Assembly: GCF_030719035.1 (NCBI RefSeq)
Contig: NZ_CP132203.1
Span: 2,294,001 to 2,358,000 of the forward strand
DNA: 64,000 bases
Source: Hahella sp. HNIBRBA332
GTDB taxonomy: Bacteria; Pseudomonadota; Gammaproteobacteria; Pseudomonadales; Oleiphilaceae
Direction: 5' to 3'
Below the pieces are notes generated by a model, which did not search any database, was not told the origin of the DNA, and was given only the letters and a program-made list of their open reading frames with translations. Both the position numbers and the translations under genes were made by a program. This document shows positions 23,718 to 33,329 of the stretch, in pieces (within the stretch, counting starts at the first letter, position 1; the number at the start of each line of letters is the position of its first letter).

Positions 23718-26700
23718 GACTTCCTGCTTCCGTTTTCCTTACGCTCAACGTTCAAAATGCGCTGAACTGTCGAATAAAACAACGCGCCCCAATCCTCTTC
23801 CCCGGCTTCAGCTGGATGCGACAGGGCTTCAAGCCTCACCTCAAAGCCACAGGCATGTTCAGCCACCTCACAGGTCAGGCTCCAGTGCCCCTGCCCGTCG
23901 GCGATAAAGGGAAGCTCCAGCTGCCGGCAGGCGACGCCGAGTATCTCGCCTGCAAAACCTTCTTTTTTGAAGTAACCGAAGAAGGCGGATGGGCGTAGCG
24001 CCTGTCGGGAGAGCGCTGGATTGCGCGTCTCCAGTTCTTCGGGGTCAAACAGGTAGTGTCGACAAGCGTCTCGCACCGCCACGGACACCTGCCGCAACAG
24101 GTTTTGCGACGCCTCCGTGGCGGTGACGGCCACCGGCAACACCGTCATCAAAGGCGCCACGACGGTTTGCTGCGCCAGGTTGTCGCGCCCGTGGAATATC
24201 ATCGACGTGAGCTGCTTCGGCATCTGCTCAACGCGGCTCTTGAACAACGTGAAGGCCGCTATGAAGAATTCCGGGGCGCTGATTTTCAGTCCGGCGGTGA
24301 GCGCGTCGATCTGCGCTTTTTCGTCGGCGTCCAGGGCGATACGCCAGACGCCGGTCATGGCGTGAGAGCGCTCCTGCTCCGGCCCGGGCGGCCTGTCCCG
24401 CAACTGGGACAGCCAGTAATCCGCATGTTCACGCCGCAACGCGGAGAAGCCCTCGCCGTAATACATCCCGGAATACTGCGCCAAGCCGTCCCCGGCGGGG
24501 ACCCTGTCGGCGCCCGCCGCCAGCTCGTCAAGAATCTGCGCCAGTGCCGATCCGTCGATACAGGCATGGGAGAAGTCCAGCAGGAGCAGAGGGCGTTGCG
24601 CGCCGGTCACCCAGCGGCCTCGGACATTCATGCCGTCCTCCAGGGTAAATGGACGGATAAAGTCGCGAACGTCCGCCTCCAGCGCTCCCAGACTCTGGCG
24701 TTTTTCCAGACGGAACAGGAAGCGTTTGCCCGGGCGCAGGAACAGCTCATCATTTTCCAGAACGAATTGCGCGCCAAGGGCTTCATGCCGCGAGAACACG
24801 GTTTGCAGCAGGTTGCGCAACTGTTTCAGGTCCGGCTCCGCCTCAAATTCCAGCGCCACAAAGCTGTTGGAGCCCAAATCGGCCGGATTCAGCTTCACAG
24901 CCTTGTAGATGGCTTTTTGCGCCGGCAGCGCGCGAATTGTCATCGGCGCGTTCGGTCGCGCTGAATCGGGCGCTGGCGCAGCCCCGTTCTGCGCTTGCGC
25001 CAATTCAGCTTCAAGCAGACGCGCCTGACTTTGCAGATCCAGATGCGCCACAAGGGCGCTCAGGGAAATGGACAGATTGAACTCTTGTTGAATGGCCGCC
25101 ATTAACGCCACCGCCAACAGAGAGTGTCCGCCGGCTTCGAAAAAGTGAGTCTGGCGGCTGATGGCGTCGGTATTGAGCAGCCGCCGCCACAGGTGCGCGA
25201 GTCTGGCCTCCACGCCATCCCGGGGCGCCTCCTGCGCCGAAGTTAGCGCCGCCGGCGCGACAGAGGGCGCCGGCAGCGCCTTGCGGTCCAGTTTGCCATT
25301 GCTGGTGACAGGCAAGGTTTGCAGCCAAACGAAGTTGGAAGGAACCATGAACGCCGGCAGGCGCCCTTGCAGATGTTTTCGCAGCGCAAGATTCAATGCT
25401 TCCGCATGGGCATCCGCCCCGGCCTCCGCCAGCTCAGGCGCACGGATGACGTAGGCGACCAGCCGGGCGTCTCCCGGCGTATCTTCACGCACCAGCGCGA
25501 CACATTCCTTGACGCTGGCGTGGGAGGATATCGCCGCTTCCACCTCCCCCAGTTCAATACGAAAGCCGCGCAGCTTGACCTGGAAATCATTACGTCCCAA
25601 ATACTCGATGTCGCCATTGGGCAGGTAACGGGCCAGATCGCCAGTGCGATACATGGCGTTACCGGCTTCGGAATCGAAGGGATCGTTGACGAACTTTTCA
25701 GCGGTCAGCGCCGCCTGGTTCAGATATCCCCGCGCCACGCCCACTCCGGCGATATGAAGTTCTCCTGCGACGCCGACAGGACAGGGTTGCCCGTGAACAT
25801 CGAGAATATACAGGCGGATGTTATCGATCGGCCGTCCAATAGGAATGACGGCAGTCGCCTCATTCTGACGGCAATCCCAAACCGATACGTCAATCGCCGC
25901 CTCAGTCGGCCCATACAGGTTATACAGACCGACGCCGTCAAAGCGCTCCCGAAACCGGCGCACGCTGTGAGCCGGCAACGCCTCGCCGCTGCACAGAACC
26001 CGGCGCAGGCAGTCGCTTACGCCGGCTGACGCCTGATCCAGAAACGGCGTCAGCATGGACGGCACGAAATGCAAAGTGGTGATGCGGCGGGCGCAGATCA
26101 GTTCACTCAAGTAAACCGGGTCTTTATGTCCCTCAGGTTTCGCCACCACCAGCCTGGCGCCGTACATCAACGGCCAGAAGAACTCCCACACCGAGACGTC
26201 AAAGCTGAAAGGCGTTTTTTGCAGCACTGCGTCCTGAGCGGTCAGCCCATAGAATCTCTGCATCCACACCAAACGGTTCACGACCCCGCGGTGTTCGTTC
26301 ATGACGCCTTTCGGACGCCCGGTAGACCCGGATGTGTAGATCACATAAGCCAGATGAGAGGCGTTCACCGCCGTCTCTTCCCGGCTCAGATCGCCGCCCT
26401 CTTTGTCCCGCCAGGCGGACGCCTGATTGAGATCAAGTAACCGGGCGCCGCTCTCTTCCGCGTAGGCGTCCAATAACGCCTTCACATGCGCAGGGACGTC
26501 ATCGTGGGACAGCACGGCTTTAGGCGCCGCGTCGTGCAACATGTATTCAAGGCGCTCCCGGGGATAATGGGGGTCCAGTGGCGTATAGGCGGCGCCGGCT
26601 TTCAGCACCGCCAACAGCGACACCACCATGTCCAGGCTGCGCTCCAAACAAACGCCAACGAGAGCATCCGGTCCAGCGCCCGCATCCTCGCGCAGATAGC

Positions 26701-29700
26701 GGGCCAGCTGGTTGGCGCGACGGTTCAGTTGCGCATAGGTCAACGCCTCGTCGGCGAACTCTACTGCAATTGCATCCGGCGTGCTGGCAGCCTGCGCTTC
26801 GATCATTTCATGCACACAGGTTTGCCTGGGGAAGTCCGCTGCGGTCTGGTTCCAGCGACGCACGATCAGGTCCATTTCCTGTTCAGGTAACGGGTTCAGG
26901 CGGCTGATGCGGGTTTCAGGCGCGGTTTCCAGCGCATGGGCGATGCGCTGCAACGCCGCTTCGATGAAGTCGCAAATCCGTTCAGGGTCATGGGCTTGCT
27001 CCACCTGAACATTGACGACGAAGTCGTCAGCGAAGTCATCCACGTTGACGGACAGCGGATAAGTCGTACGCTCCATGATCCCTGAGTAACTGACGCCTTC
27101 TACCTGCGAAGGGTTGGCGGCCTGAAACGGATCCGCGGAAGGAACGTTGCGCACTTCACTGTGGCGATAGTTAAGCAACGTCGTGAACAGCGGCGCCTCT
27201 CCCAGGTTCAACGCCGATTTCTGGGCTTGCGCCAGGGACGCCTGCTCATGCTTGACCAACTGCATCAGCATGTCCTGAACGTTCCAGAGGCGCTCCCGCA
27301 GCGGCGCGGCGCCCAGGCGCAGGCGAACAGGCAGGGTGTTGATAAACTGCCCCATCGCATTCTCCGTGTCTTCGCCTGAAAACATGCGTCCCAGCAATAC
27401 GGTTCCGAACACCACATCGTCGCTTCCGCTCAGGCAGCCGATCACCTTGGCCCAGGCCAGATGAAAGATCGCCGCCACGCTGACGCCATGCGCTTTGGCC
27501 TGCTGACGTATTTGCTGCGATAACGCCGGCGGCAAGGAACGCCACGCCTCAGTCACCCTGTCCTCGCCGGTGAGATACGCCTCCGCGTCCAGGGGCGCCG
27601 GACCCGGTTCGAAGTCCTGCAACATGGCGTCAAAAAACGCTTTGCGCTCGACGGGGTCGGCGTTGGCGTCCAGGTTGCGTCTGACCTGCCGGAACGACAC
27701 GGGGGACACAGGCGCCAGGGGTTGCGACAGCAACTGCGCTTCTATTTCCTGCTGCATTTTCTCCACCGTCGCATGGTCCACTGCGAGATGATGCAGCAGG
27801 TGCAGCAATACCCATTGATCATGGGCGCGGTCATACGCGTAATAGCAACGCTGCAACGGCGCTTTGGCGATATCGAACCGTTGCGCCCCTGTATCGCAGC
27901 GACGCTTCAGCGCAGCCATGATGTCTTCGCTTTCCGTCTCCTCGGTCAGCGCCTCCACAGTCAGTTCCGCGGTTTTGCACACCACCTGCAGGGGCTGCGT
28001 CAGGCCTTCGTAGACAATGCCGACGCGAAAGGCGGCGTGGCGCGTCAGGGTATTGCGCAGGGCGTCCAGGTACGCGTGCAGCAAAGCGGCGTCGCGGAAA
28101 CGGGTCACCTGCCAGAGCACGTAGGGATCTCCCGCCGGGTTCGTGAGAGCGTGATAAAGCATGCCTTGCTGCAAGGGCCCCAGGGGACAGATGTCCTGGA
28201 CGTTGTCGAGTCCCCCCGGTACGGCGGCGGCGACAATGGCGCGCTCCGACTCGCTCAGTCCCTCCCAGGGCGTCGTGGCCTGCTCCGCCAATGACGCCGG
28301 CGAATACCCTGCCGCGGACGGATCGAACTTCCGCAATTGCAGCGCCAGATCCGACAAAACCGGGTACTGATACAGGGTGTGCGCATCCACGATGAACCCG
28401 CGACGGCGCAAGGCCAGCATCATTTTTACGATCAGCAAAGAGTGCCCGCCGAGGTTGAAAAAGTGGGCGCTTCGGCCAACGTCCCCGACGTTCAGCAGTT
28501 CGCTCCAGACTTCCGCCAACAGTTGCTCCAGCTCCGTTTGCGGAGGCGTTGCGTCGCCTGCTTCACCCCATTCGGGAGAGATGTCGGGAAATCCTTTGCG
28601 ATCAATCTTGCCGCTGGCGGATAAGGGAAAGCGCTCCATAATGGCCATGGCCGCAGGCCGCATATAATCCGGCGCCTTGTCCGTCATGTAGCGGCGAATG
28701 CTCTCCAGCACGCCGTCGCGGGTCTGCCGTTGCAACGCCGGCTCGGACACGATGACGAAAGCCGCCAGATATTTACTGTCAGGCGCGTCTCCGCGTGCGA
28801 CCACGACTGCGTCACGGACTGCCGGATGCCCCATCAATAGAGCCTCCACTTCTCCCAGCTCTACTCTATAGCCGCGGATTTTGACCTGAAAGTCGATTCG
28901 TCCCAGGATGTCCAATAGCCCGTCCGATCGCCTCCGCGCCAGGTCTCCCGTGCGATAAAGGCGTTTGGGGCCACCGCCGTCCACATCAATGTCAACGAAT
29001 CGGGCGACGGTTTCCTGCAGGCGCTGATGATACCCATAGGCGAGTTGAGGTCCGCCTATGCAAAGCTCTCCAGGCGTCTCATCGCTCACTACGCGATTGT
29101 TTTCGTCCAGCAGATAGATGTCGACATGATCGATCGCTCTCCCCACGGAAGGCAGCGCGGGCCACGCCTGCGCGCTCCCTTCCAGGGTATAGGCCGTCAC
29201 CACATGGCTTTCCGATGGACCGTAGTGGTTATGCAGACGGCAGGTCGGCAGCGCAGTGAAAAACTGCCGGATAGCGCCGGTCACCACCAGTTGTTCGCCG
29301 GCGGTGACCACATCGATCAGACTGTGCGGGTAGCGGTCTTCCGCCACAGCGGCCAGCGCCAGACTGTTCAACGCCACGTAGGGCAAAAATATCCGCTGCA
29401 CCTGTTGTGAGGCGATCAGCGACAGCAGCGCCACAGGGTCCAGACGCAGCTCGCTGGCCATCAGCACCAGCTCGCCGCCGCTGGCCAGGGTGGCGAATAT
29501 TTCCTGGAAGGAAACATCGAAACTCAGCGGCGAAAACTGCAGGGTTTTCTTGCCTGCATAGTCGCCCTGCTCGCGAATTTGCCAGACCAGCAGGTTCACC
29601 AGCGCTTTATGCGGCATGCAGACGCCCTTGGGCGCGCCCGTGGAGCCCGAGGTGTAGATGAGATAGGCCAGATCATCCGGGGTACAGGTCCGGGACGGAT

Positions 29701-30190
29701 TTTCCGCCTCGCTATCCGCAACGTCGTCGCCGGAAAAGTCTTCCGCGTCCATATCGATAAACGCAAAGGCGCCGGGAAGCGAACGAAGGATTTCCCCGCG
29801 GGATATCACCACTGAGACATTGGAGTCGTTCAGAATATAGGCCTGGCGCGCAACAGGATAACCCGTATCCACTGGCGCATAGGCGGCGCCGGCTTTCAAC
29901 GCGGCGATAACGGCGACGATGGCGTCCACGCCGCGATCCAGACACACGCCCACCACCGCCAGCTCCTCGCCATAGCGGCGGCGCAGGGTGTGGGCCAGTC
30001 GGTTGGCTCTGCGATTTAGCGCCGCGTAGGTCAGGGTTTGCGCGCCAAAGCTGAGAGCAATAGCGTTCGGCGTCAGCGCCGCCTGACGCTCAAACAGGTC
30101 GTGAACGCAACAGTCCGGCATTGCGCCCGAGGACTGTGCGGTTGGGTCGAGATGGCCAGCATTACTTTCTAACAACGATTTAGTAAACAT
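23714..30190 (-). CDS. NRPS: A(Pro)-T-C-A(Ser)-T-C
   Basis: 2158 residues, starting directly with an adenylation domain. A1 has YTSGSTGAPKG (about 181) and code DVQIVAHVVK, close to the known Pro code DVQLIAHVVK. T1 is LGGHSL (about 580). The first C domain opens with CPLGPLQQGMLYH and has HHLAVDH (about 800); such an opening is more like DCL or dual C/E domains than LCL. A2 has YTSGSTGRPKG (about 1288) and code DVWHLSLIDK, the classical Ser code. T2 is AGGHSL (about 1690). The last domain is C-like with SHACIDG (about 1877): the first His of HHxxxDG is Ser, while the second His and the Asp remain. Lack of an N-terminal C suggests it receives its chain from a protein ending in C, namely 12151-17142. 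It overlaps the exporter gene by 11 bases and the next NRPS by 4. Confidence 0.92.
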   Translation of the reverse strand: MFTKSLLESNAGHLDPTAQSSGAMPDCCVHDLFERQAALTPNAIALSFGAQTLTYAALNRRANRLAHTLRRRYGEELAVVGVCLDRGVDAIVAVIAALKAGAAYAPVDTGYPVARQAYILNDSNVSVVISRGEILRSLPGAFAFIDMDAEDFSGDDVADSEAENPSRTCTPDDLAYLIYTSGSTGAPKGVCMPHKALVNLLVWQIREQGDYAGKKTLQFSPLSFDVSFQEIFATLASGGELVLMASELRLDPVALLSLIASQQVQRIFLPYVALNSLALAAVAEDRYPHSLIDVVTAGEQLVVTGAIRQFFTALPTCRLHNHYGPSESHVVTAYTLEGSAQAWPALPSVGRAIDHVDIYLLDENNRVVSDETPGELCIGGPQLAYGYHQRLQETVARFVDIDVDGGGPKRLYRTGDLARRRSDGLLDILGRIDFQVKIRGYRVELGEVEALLMGHPAVRDAVVVARGDAPDSKYLAAFVIVSEPALQRQTRDGVLESIRRYMTDKAPDYMRPAAMAIMERFPLSASGKIDRKGFPDISPEWGEAGDATPPQTELEQLLAEVWSELLNVGDVGRSAHFFNLGGHSLLIVKMMLALRRRGFIVDAHTLYQYPVLSDLALQLRKFDPSAAGYSPASLAEQATTPWEGLSESERAIVAAAVPGGLDNVQDICPLGPLQQGMLYHALTNPAGDPYVLWQVTRFRDAALLHAYLDALRNTLTRHAAFRVGIVYEGLTQPLQVVCKTAELTVEALTEETESEDIMAALKRRCDTGAQRFDIAKAPLQRCYYAYDRAHDQWVLLHLLHHLAVDHATVEKMQQEIEAQLLSQPLAPVSPVSFRQVRRNLDANADPVERKAFFDAMLQDFEPGPAPLDAEAYLTGEDRVTEAWRSLPPALSQQIRQQAKAHGVSVAAIFHLAWAKVIGCLSGSDDVVFGTVLLGRMFSGEDTENAMGQFINTLPVRLRLGAAPLRERLWNVQDMLMQLVKHEQASLAQAQKSALNLGEAPLFTTLLNYRHSEVRNVPSADPFQAANPSQVEGVSYSGIMERTTYPLSVNVDDFADDFVVNVQVEQAHDPERICDFIEAALQRIAHALETAPETRISRLNPLPEQEMDLIVRRWNQTAADFPRQTCVHEMIEAQAASTPDAIAVEFADEALTYAQLNRRANQLARYLREDAGAGPDALVGVCLERSLDMVVSLLAVLKAGAAYTPLDPHYPRERLEYMLHDAAPKAVLSHDDVPAHVKALLDAYAEESGARLLDLNQASAWRDKEGGDLSREETAVNASHLAYVIYTSGSTGRPKGVMNEHRGVVNRLVWMQRFYGLTAQDAVLQKTPFSFDVSVWEFFWPLMYGARLVVAKPEGHKDPVYLSELICARRITTLHFVPSMLTPFLDQASAGVSDCLRRVLCSGEALPAHSVRRFRERFDGVGLYNLYGPTEAAIDVSVWDCRQNEATAVIPIGRPIDNIRLYILDVHGQPCPVGVAGELHIAGVGVARGYLNQAALTAEKFVNDPFDSEAGNAMYRTGDLARYLPNGDIEYLGRNDFQVKLRGFRIELGEVEAAISSHASVKECVALVREDTPGDARLVAYVIRAPELAEAGADAHAEALNLALRKHLQGRLPAFMVPSNFVWLQTLPVTSNGKLDRKALPAPSVAPAALTSAQEAPRDGVEARLAHLWRRLLNTDAISRQTHFFEAGGHSLLAVALMAAIQQEFNLSISLSALVAHLDLQSQARLLEAELAQAQNGAAPAPDSARPNAPMTIRALPAQKAIYKAVKLNPADLGSNSFVALEFEAEPDLKQLRNLLQTVFSRHEALGAQFVLENDELFLRPGKRFLFRLEKRQSLGALEADVRDFIRPFTLEDGMNVRGRWVTGAQRPLLLLDFSHACIDGSALAQILDELAAGADRVPAGDGLAQYSGMYYGEGFSALRREHADYWLSQLRDRPPGPEQERSHAMTGVWRIALDADEKAQIDALTAGLKISAPEFFIAAFTLFKSRVEQMPKQLTSMIFHGRDNLAQQTVVAPLMTVLPVAVTATEASQNLLRQVSVAVRDACRHYLFDPEELETRNPALSRQALRPSAFFGYFKKEGFAGEILGVACRQLELPFIADGQGHWSLTCEVAEHACGFEVRLEALSHPAEAGEEDWGALFYSTVQRILNVERKENGSRKS

Positions 30191-33100
30191 AACTATCTTC
30201 TTTAAACTCGATAAGTTGACCGTTTTTCATGGTGATCAGGGCGTCCGCTTCGGAAAAATATTCATCATCATGGGTCACCACAAAAACGATGCGTCCCTGG
30301 GCTTTCAACATTGGCAGCCATTCCTTGTAAAACCGCGCCTTGGAGCGCGGGTCCTGATCCGCCGCCCACTCATCCAGCACCACCACCGGGCTCGGGTCCG
30401 CCAGCAGCATGGCCAGCGACAGCCGTTTGCGTTGTCCGGTCGACAGCTTGATATTGTCGAAGGCGCCGTCGCTCAACAGAGTGGATTTATCCGCGAGACC
30501 GAGCAGCGCGATATTGCGATTGATCGCCTCCCGCACCGCAATCAGAGCGGGGTCATATACTCGCTTGAACAGCCAGTTGTCGCTGAAAATGGCGCGCGTC
30601 CGCTCCAGCAGCTGGCTTTGCGACACCTCCTCGCCATCGATCACGAGAGTTCCTTCCGCCGGTGCGTAAAGTCCCGCCAGGATCATCGCCAGGGTGCTCT
30701 TGCCGGAGCCATTGCCCCCAGTCAGAAAATAGGCTTTACCGCTTTCCGCTTTCAGGGATACCGGGCCCACCCCGAAGCATTCGCTCTCGCCGCCCACACT
30801 GGGGTAGTTAAAGCGAATGGCGTTCAGTTCCAGGGACTTGACCGGCTGCGAAGGCGCGGTGACCGCATCCCGCCCGCCGCTCTGAATAGACTGGCTGAAC
30901 GTCACCATGTTGCGCATCAGGCTACGCAGACGCACCAGCTCGGGCATGGCCGCCATCACCGCATTCAGCGGGCCGATGAGGTACAACAGGATGATCAGGT
31001 ATTCTTTCGACGCGTTTCCGTCGAAACGGGGAATGAGCAACGGAAACAACAAGGCCACCGCCACCAACAGCACCGTGAGCAATGACTCGCCAATGAAGAA
31101 CGCGCTCAAAAATCCGCGGTCATATTGAATCCGCAAGGCCTTGAAACGGTCCGACACCGCCTGGGCGTGACGGTAGAAGCTGCGTTTCACTGCTTCACGA
31201 CGCAGACCTTTGTAGCCCTTTTGCAGATCCTCAACGGCGTCCATGAACTCGCTGCGGGTCTCCAGCGCCTGCGGCATGATGCGATTGGCGCGCTCGGACA
31301 CGTAGTAATACAGACCAATCATCGGGACCGCGCAGGCCAACAGAATGGAGGTCGCCAGCGCAGACTTGAACGCCATCAGGTACGCGAACAGGAATACGAT
31401 CGTCAGCAGATTGGCGAAGAAAGGTACGAAGGCGAGAACGCTCTTGGCCAGTTCCTGGGAGTCTTCCCCGACTACGGACTGGATTTTGCCGGGCGACAGA
31501 CGCTCGACGCTTTTATAATCCGACGCCAGTAATTTGCGGATGATCTCCATCCGCCATCCCTGCACGAAGGCGTGGCCGAAGCGCATGATCTGTTGTTCGG
31601 CGGCCTTGCGGGCGGAAATATAGAAGTAAATGCAATTGAACAGCAGCACCGCGCTGTAGGCCAGGTTCGCCGCAGGGCTGTCTATCGCCTGAATGATGCA
31701 AAGCACCAGCGCCGAATTAAGCAGGCCTGACACCACCGTCAGACCGACCACTTTGGCGATCATCAAGGACGAAAAGGTTTTGCTGTCGAACCGTTCGCTA
31801 TGCCGCGCCGCCTGAAAGAAAAACAGGCTCAGCGCGTTAACGCAGACGATCAACCCCAGCGCCGCCACCGGCAGACTCACCGGGCCCCATACCAGCAAAT
31901 TCGCCCAGCCCAGACCCAGCACCAGAGGCGGCGCAATCATCAGTACGGAGAGCAACGCCGCATTCTGCACCACCAGTCGTCCCAGCAACGCGCGCCAGCT
32001 CACCGCTTCGGCGGACTGCACAAAGCTCTCCTGCACAATCGCCGCATCGATCTGAGATTGGGATGCGGCGTCCCTGGCGTCGGTCGGCGGCTGAACGCCG
32101 CCTGCGGCGCGCAAGCGTTTCAGCAAGGGAAACAACAACAGGCTGCACAACCAGAATAGCGCTGCGGCGACTGTAGACACCCAATCGCCGGAGTCGGCGG
32201 CGAAGCTGTCCGGCAGAGGTTGCGGCGTCGCGCCGCGCAGATGCTCAAAGATCGCCCGTCCCAGTTGGATCACTTGAGGGCTGTTGCTGTTGCCCAGCAG
32301 AGACACGCCAACCCCCGCCTCCGGATCAAACGCTACATAGGCGCCGGCGTTGGGATTCTGGCCCGGGTGGCTCCAACTGGTGGCGGTCTTTTTTTCCACA
32401 TCCCAGCCGTAGGCGTACCCGGTCTCGCCCTCTCCGCCATAAGGCCGTTTCGCCTGCTGCAACGCAAACAGTAAAACGTTCAGGCGCGCATCGGTCAGCT
32501 TCGGCGCAGGCTGCAGCAGAAACTGCAACCACCGCGCCATGTCCTCCGGCGTGCTGAGAATATAGCCCGCCGGGGTGTTTTGCAGGTAGCGCGGCGCCGC
32601 ATAGGGTTGCGCGGCCGTGAAGCTGATTTTATAGCCCGGAATCCGCGATTGCGTCCCGGAGAACTCTGGATCTCCCTCTACATAGGTGTCCTTCATGCCC
32701 AGCGGCAGAAAGATTTTTTCTCTCAACAAGCTCGCATAGGATTTACCCGTCGCCCTGGCCGCCGCCAGCCCCAGCAAACTGTAGTTCAGCGTGGCGTATT
32801 CCTCTTGCGCGCCAACCGGATGAGCCAGAGGGATATCCTTCAGCAGCGACGGCAATTGCTCCAAGGCATTGGGATCGGCGTTGGGACGCAGCAGATCCAG
32901 GGTGTCGCCGGAAAGACCGCTGGTATGGAACAACAGATTGCTGAGCCGGATGGCGGAGTAGCCTAATTCCGGTCGCTCGTTGAGTTCGGGAATCCACTGG
33001 GTGACGGCGTCCTGTCGGCTAAGCACGCCCTCTTGCTCCAACAGGGCGATCAATAACCCGGTAAAGGCCTTGGAGCAGGAAGCCAGCTCAAAAGCGCCCG

Positions 33101-33329
33101 CCTCACCCTCGCCCAGGCGCAATGAGCGCACCTGGTCGCCGACGACGATGCTCAATCCCGCAGTGGGCGTCTGAGAGGCGTCCCAACGCTGACTCAGTTC
33201 GCTGACCACTTGCTCCAGATTGGGGCTGGACCTGACAGTGGGGGCGGCGTCTGCGAAGGCGCCCTCGGTCAGGACAAGCAGCAAAGACAGCAGAAAAACG
33301 CCTATACGGATAAAACCGACGTTACTCAT
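30180..33329 (-). CDS. Prodrug-activating serine peptidase fused to ABC exporter (ZmaM type)
   Basis: About 1049 residues from ATG 33329, which overlaps the PKS stop (ATGAGTAA). A signal/TM segment (FIRIGVFLLSLLLVLTEGAFA) leads to a class C beta-lactamase-fold peptidase. It has SCSK (Ser84-x-x-Lys87), Tyr178 in EEYATLNYSLLG and SHPGQN as the third motif. About three TM helices follow, then an ABC exporter TM region and an NBD with Walker A GGNGSGKST (about 872), signature LSTGQRKR and Walker B VVVLDEW. ClbP, XcnG and ZmaM use such a periplasmic peptidase to remove an N-acyl-D-Asn cap from inactive precursors; ZmaM-type members carry an ABC exporter. The C-A-T-E(Asn) module of this cluster fits that job. 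Activity happens at the inner membrane, facing the periplasm. The fusion is seen directly; the D-Asn substrate is inferred. Confidence 0.92.
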   Translation of the reverse strand: MSNVGFIRIGVFLLSLLLVLTEGAFADAAPTVRSSPNLEQVVSELSQRWDASQTPTAGLSIVVGDQVRSLRLGEGEAGAFELASCSKAFTGLLIALLEQEGVLSRQDAVTQWIPELNERPELGYSAIRLSNLLFHTSGLSGDTLDLLRPNADPNALEQLPSLLKDIPLAHPVGAQEEYATLNYSLLGLAAARATGKSYASLLREKIFLPLGMKDTYVEGDPEFSGTQSRIPGYKISFTAAQPYAAPRYLQNTPAGYILSTPEDMARWLQFLLQPAPKLTDARLNVLLFALQQAKRPYGGEGETGYAYGWDVEKKTATSWSHPGQNPNAGAYVAFDPEAGVGVSLLGNSNSPQVIQLGRAIFEHLRGATPQPLPDSFAADSGDWVSTVAAALFWLCSLLLFPLLKRLRAAGGVQPPTDARDAASQSQIDAAIVQESFVQSAEAVSWRALLGRLVVQNAALLSVLMIAPPLVLGLGWANLLVWGPVSLPVAALGLIVCVNALSLFFFQAARHSERFDSKTFSSLMIAKVVGLTVVSGLLNSALVLCIIQAIDSPAANLAYSAVLLFNCIYFYISARKAAEQQIMRFGHAFVQGWRMEIIRKLLASDYKSVERLSPGKIQSVVGEDSQELAKSVLAFVPFFANLLTIVFLFAYLMAFKSALATSILLACAVPMIGLYYYVSERANRIMPQALETRSEFMDAVEDLQKGYKGLRREAVKRSFYRHAQAVSDRFKALRIQYDRGFLSAFFIGESLLTVLLVAVALLFPLLIPRFDGNASKEYLIILLYLIGPLNAVMAAMPELVRLRSLMRNMVTFSQSIQSGGRDAVTAPSQPVKSLELNAIRFNYPSVGGESECFGVGPVSLKAESGKAYFLTGGNGSGKSTLAMILAGLYAPAEGTLVIDGEEVSQSQLLERTRAIFSDNWLFKRVYDPALIAVREAINRNIALLGLADKSTLLSDGAFDNIKLSTGQRKRLSLAMLLADPSPVVVLDEWAADQDPRSKARFYKEWLPMLKAQGRIVFVVTHDDEYFSEADALITMKNGQLIEFKEDSYVY

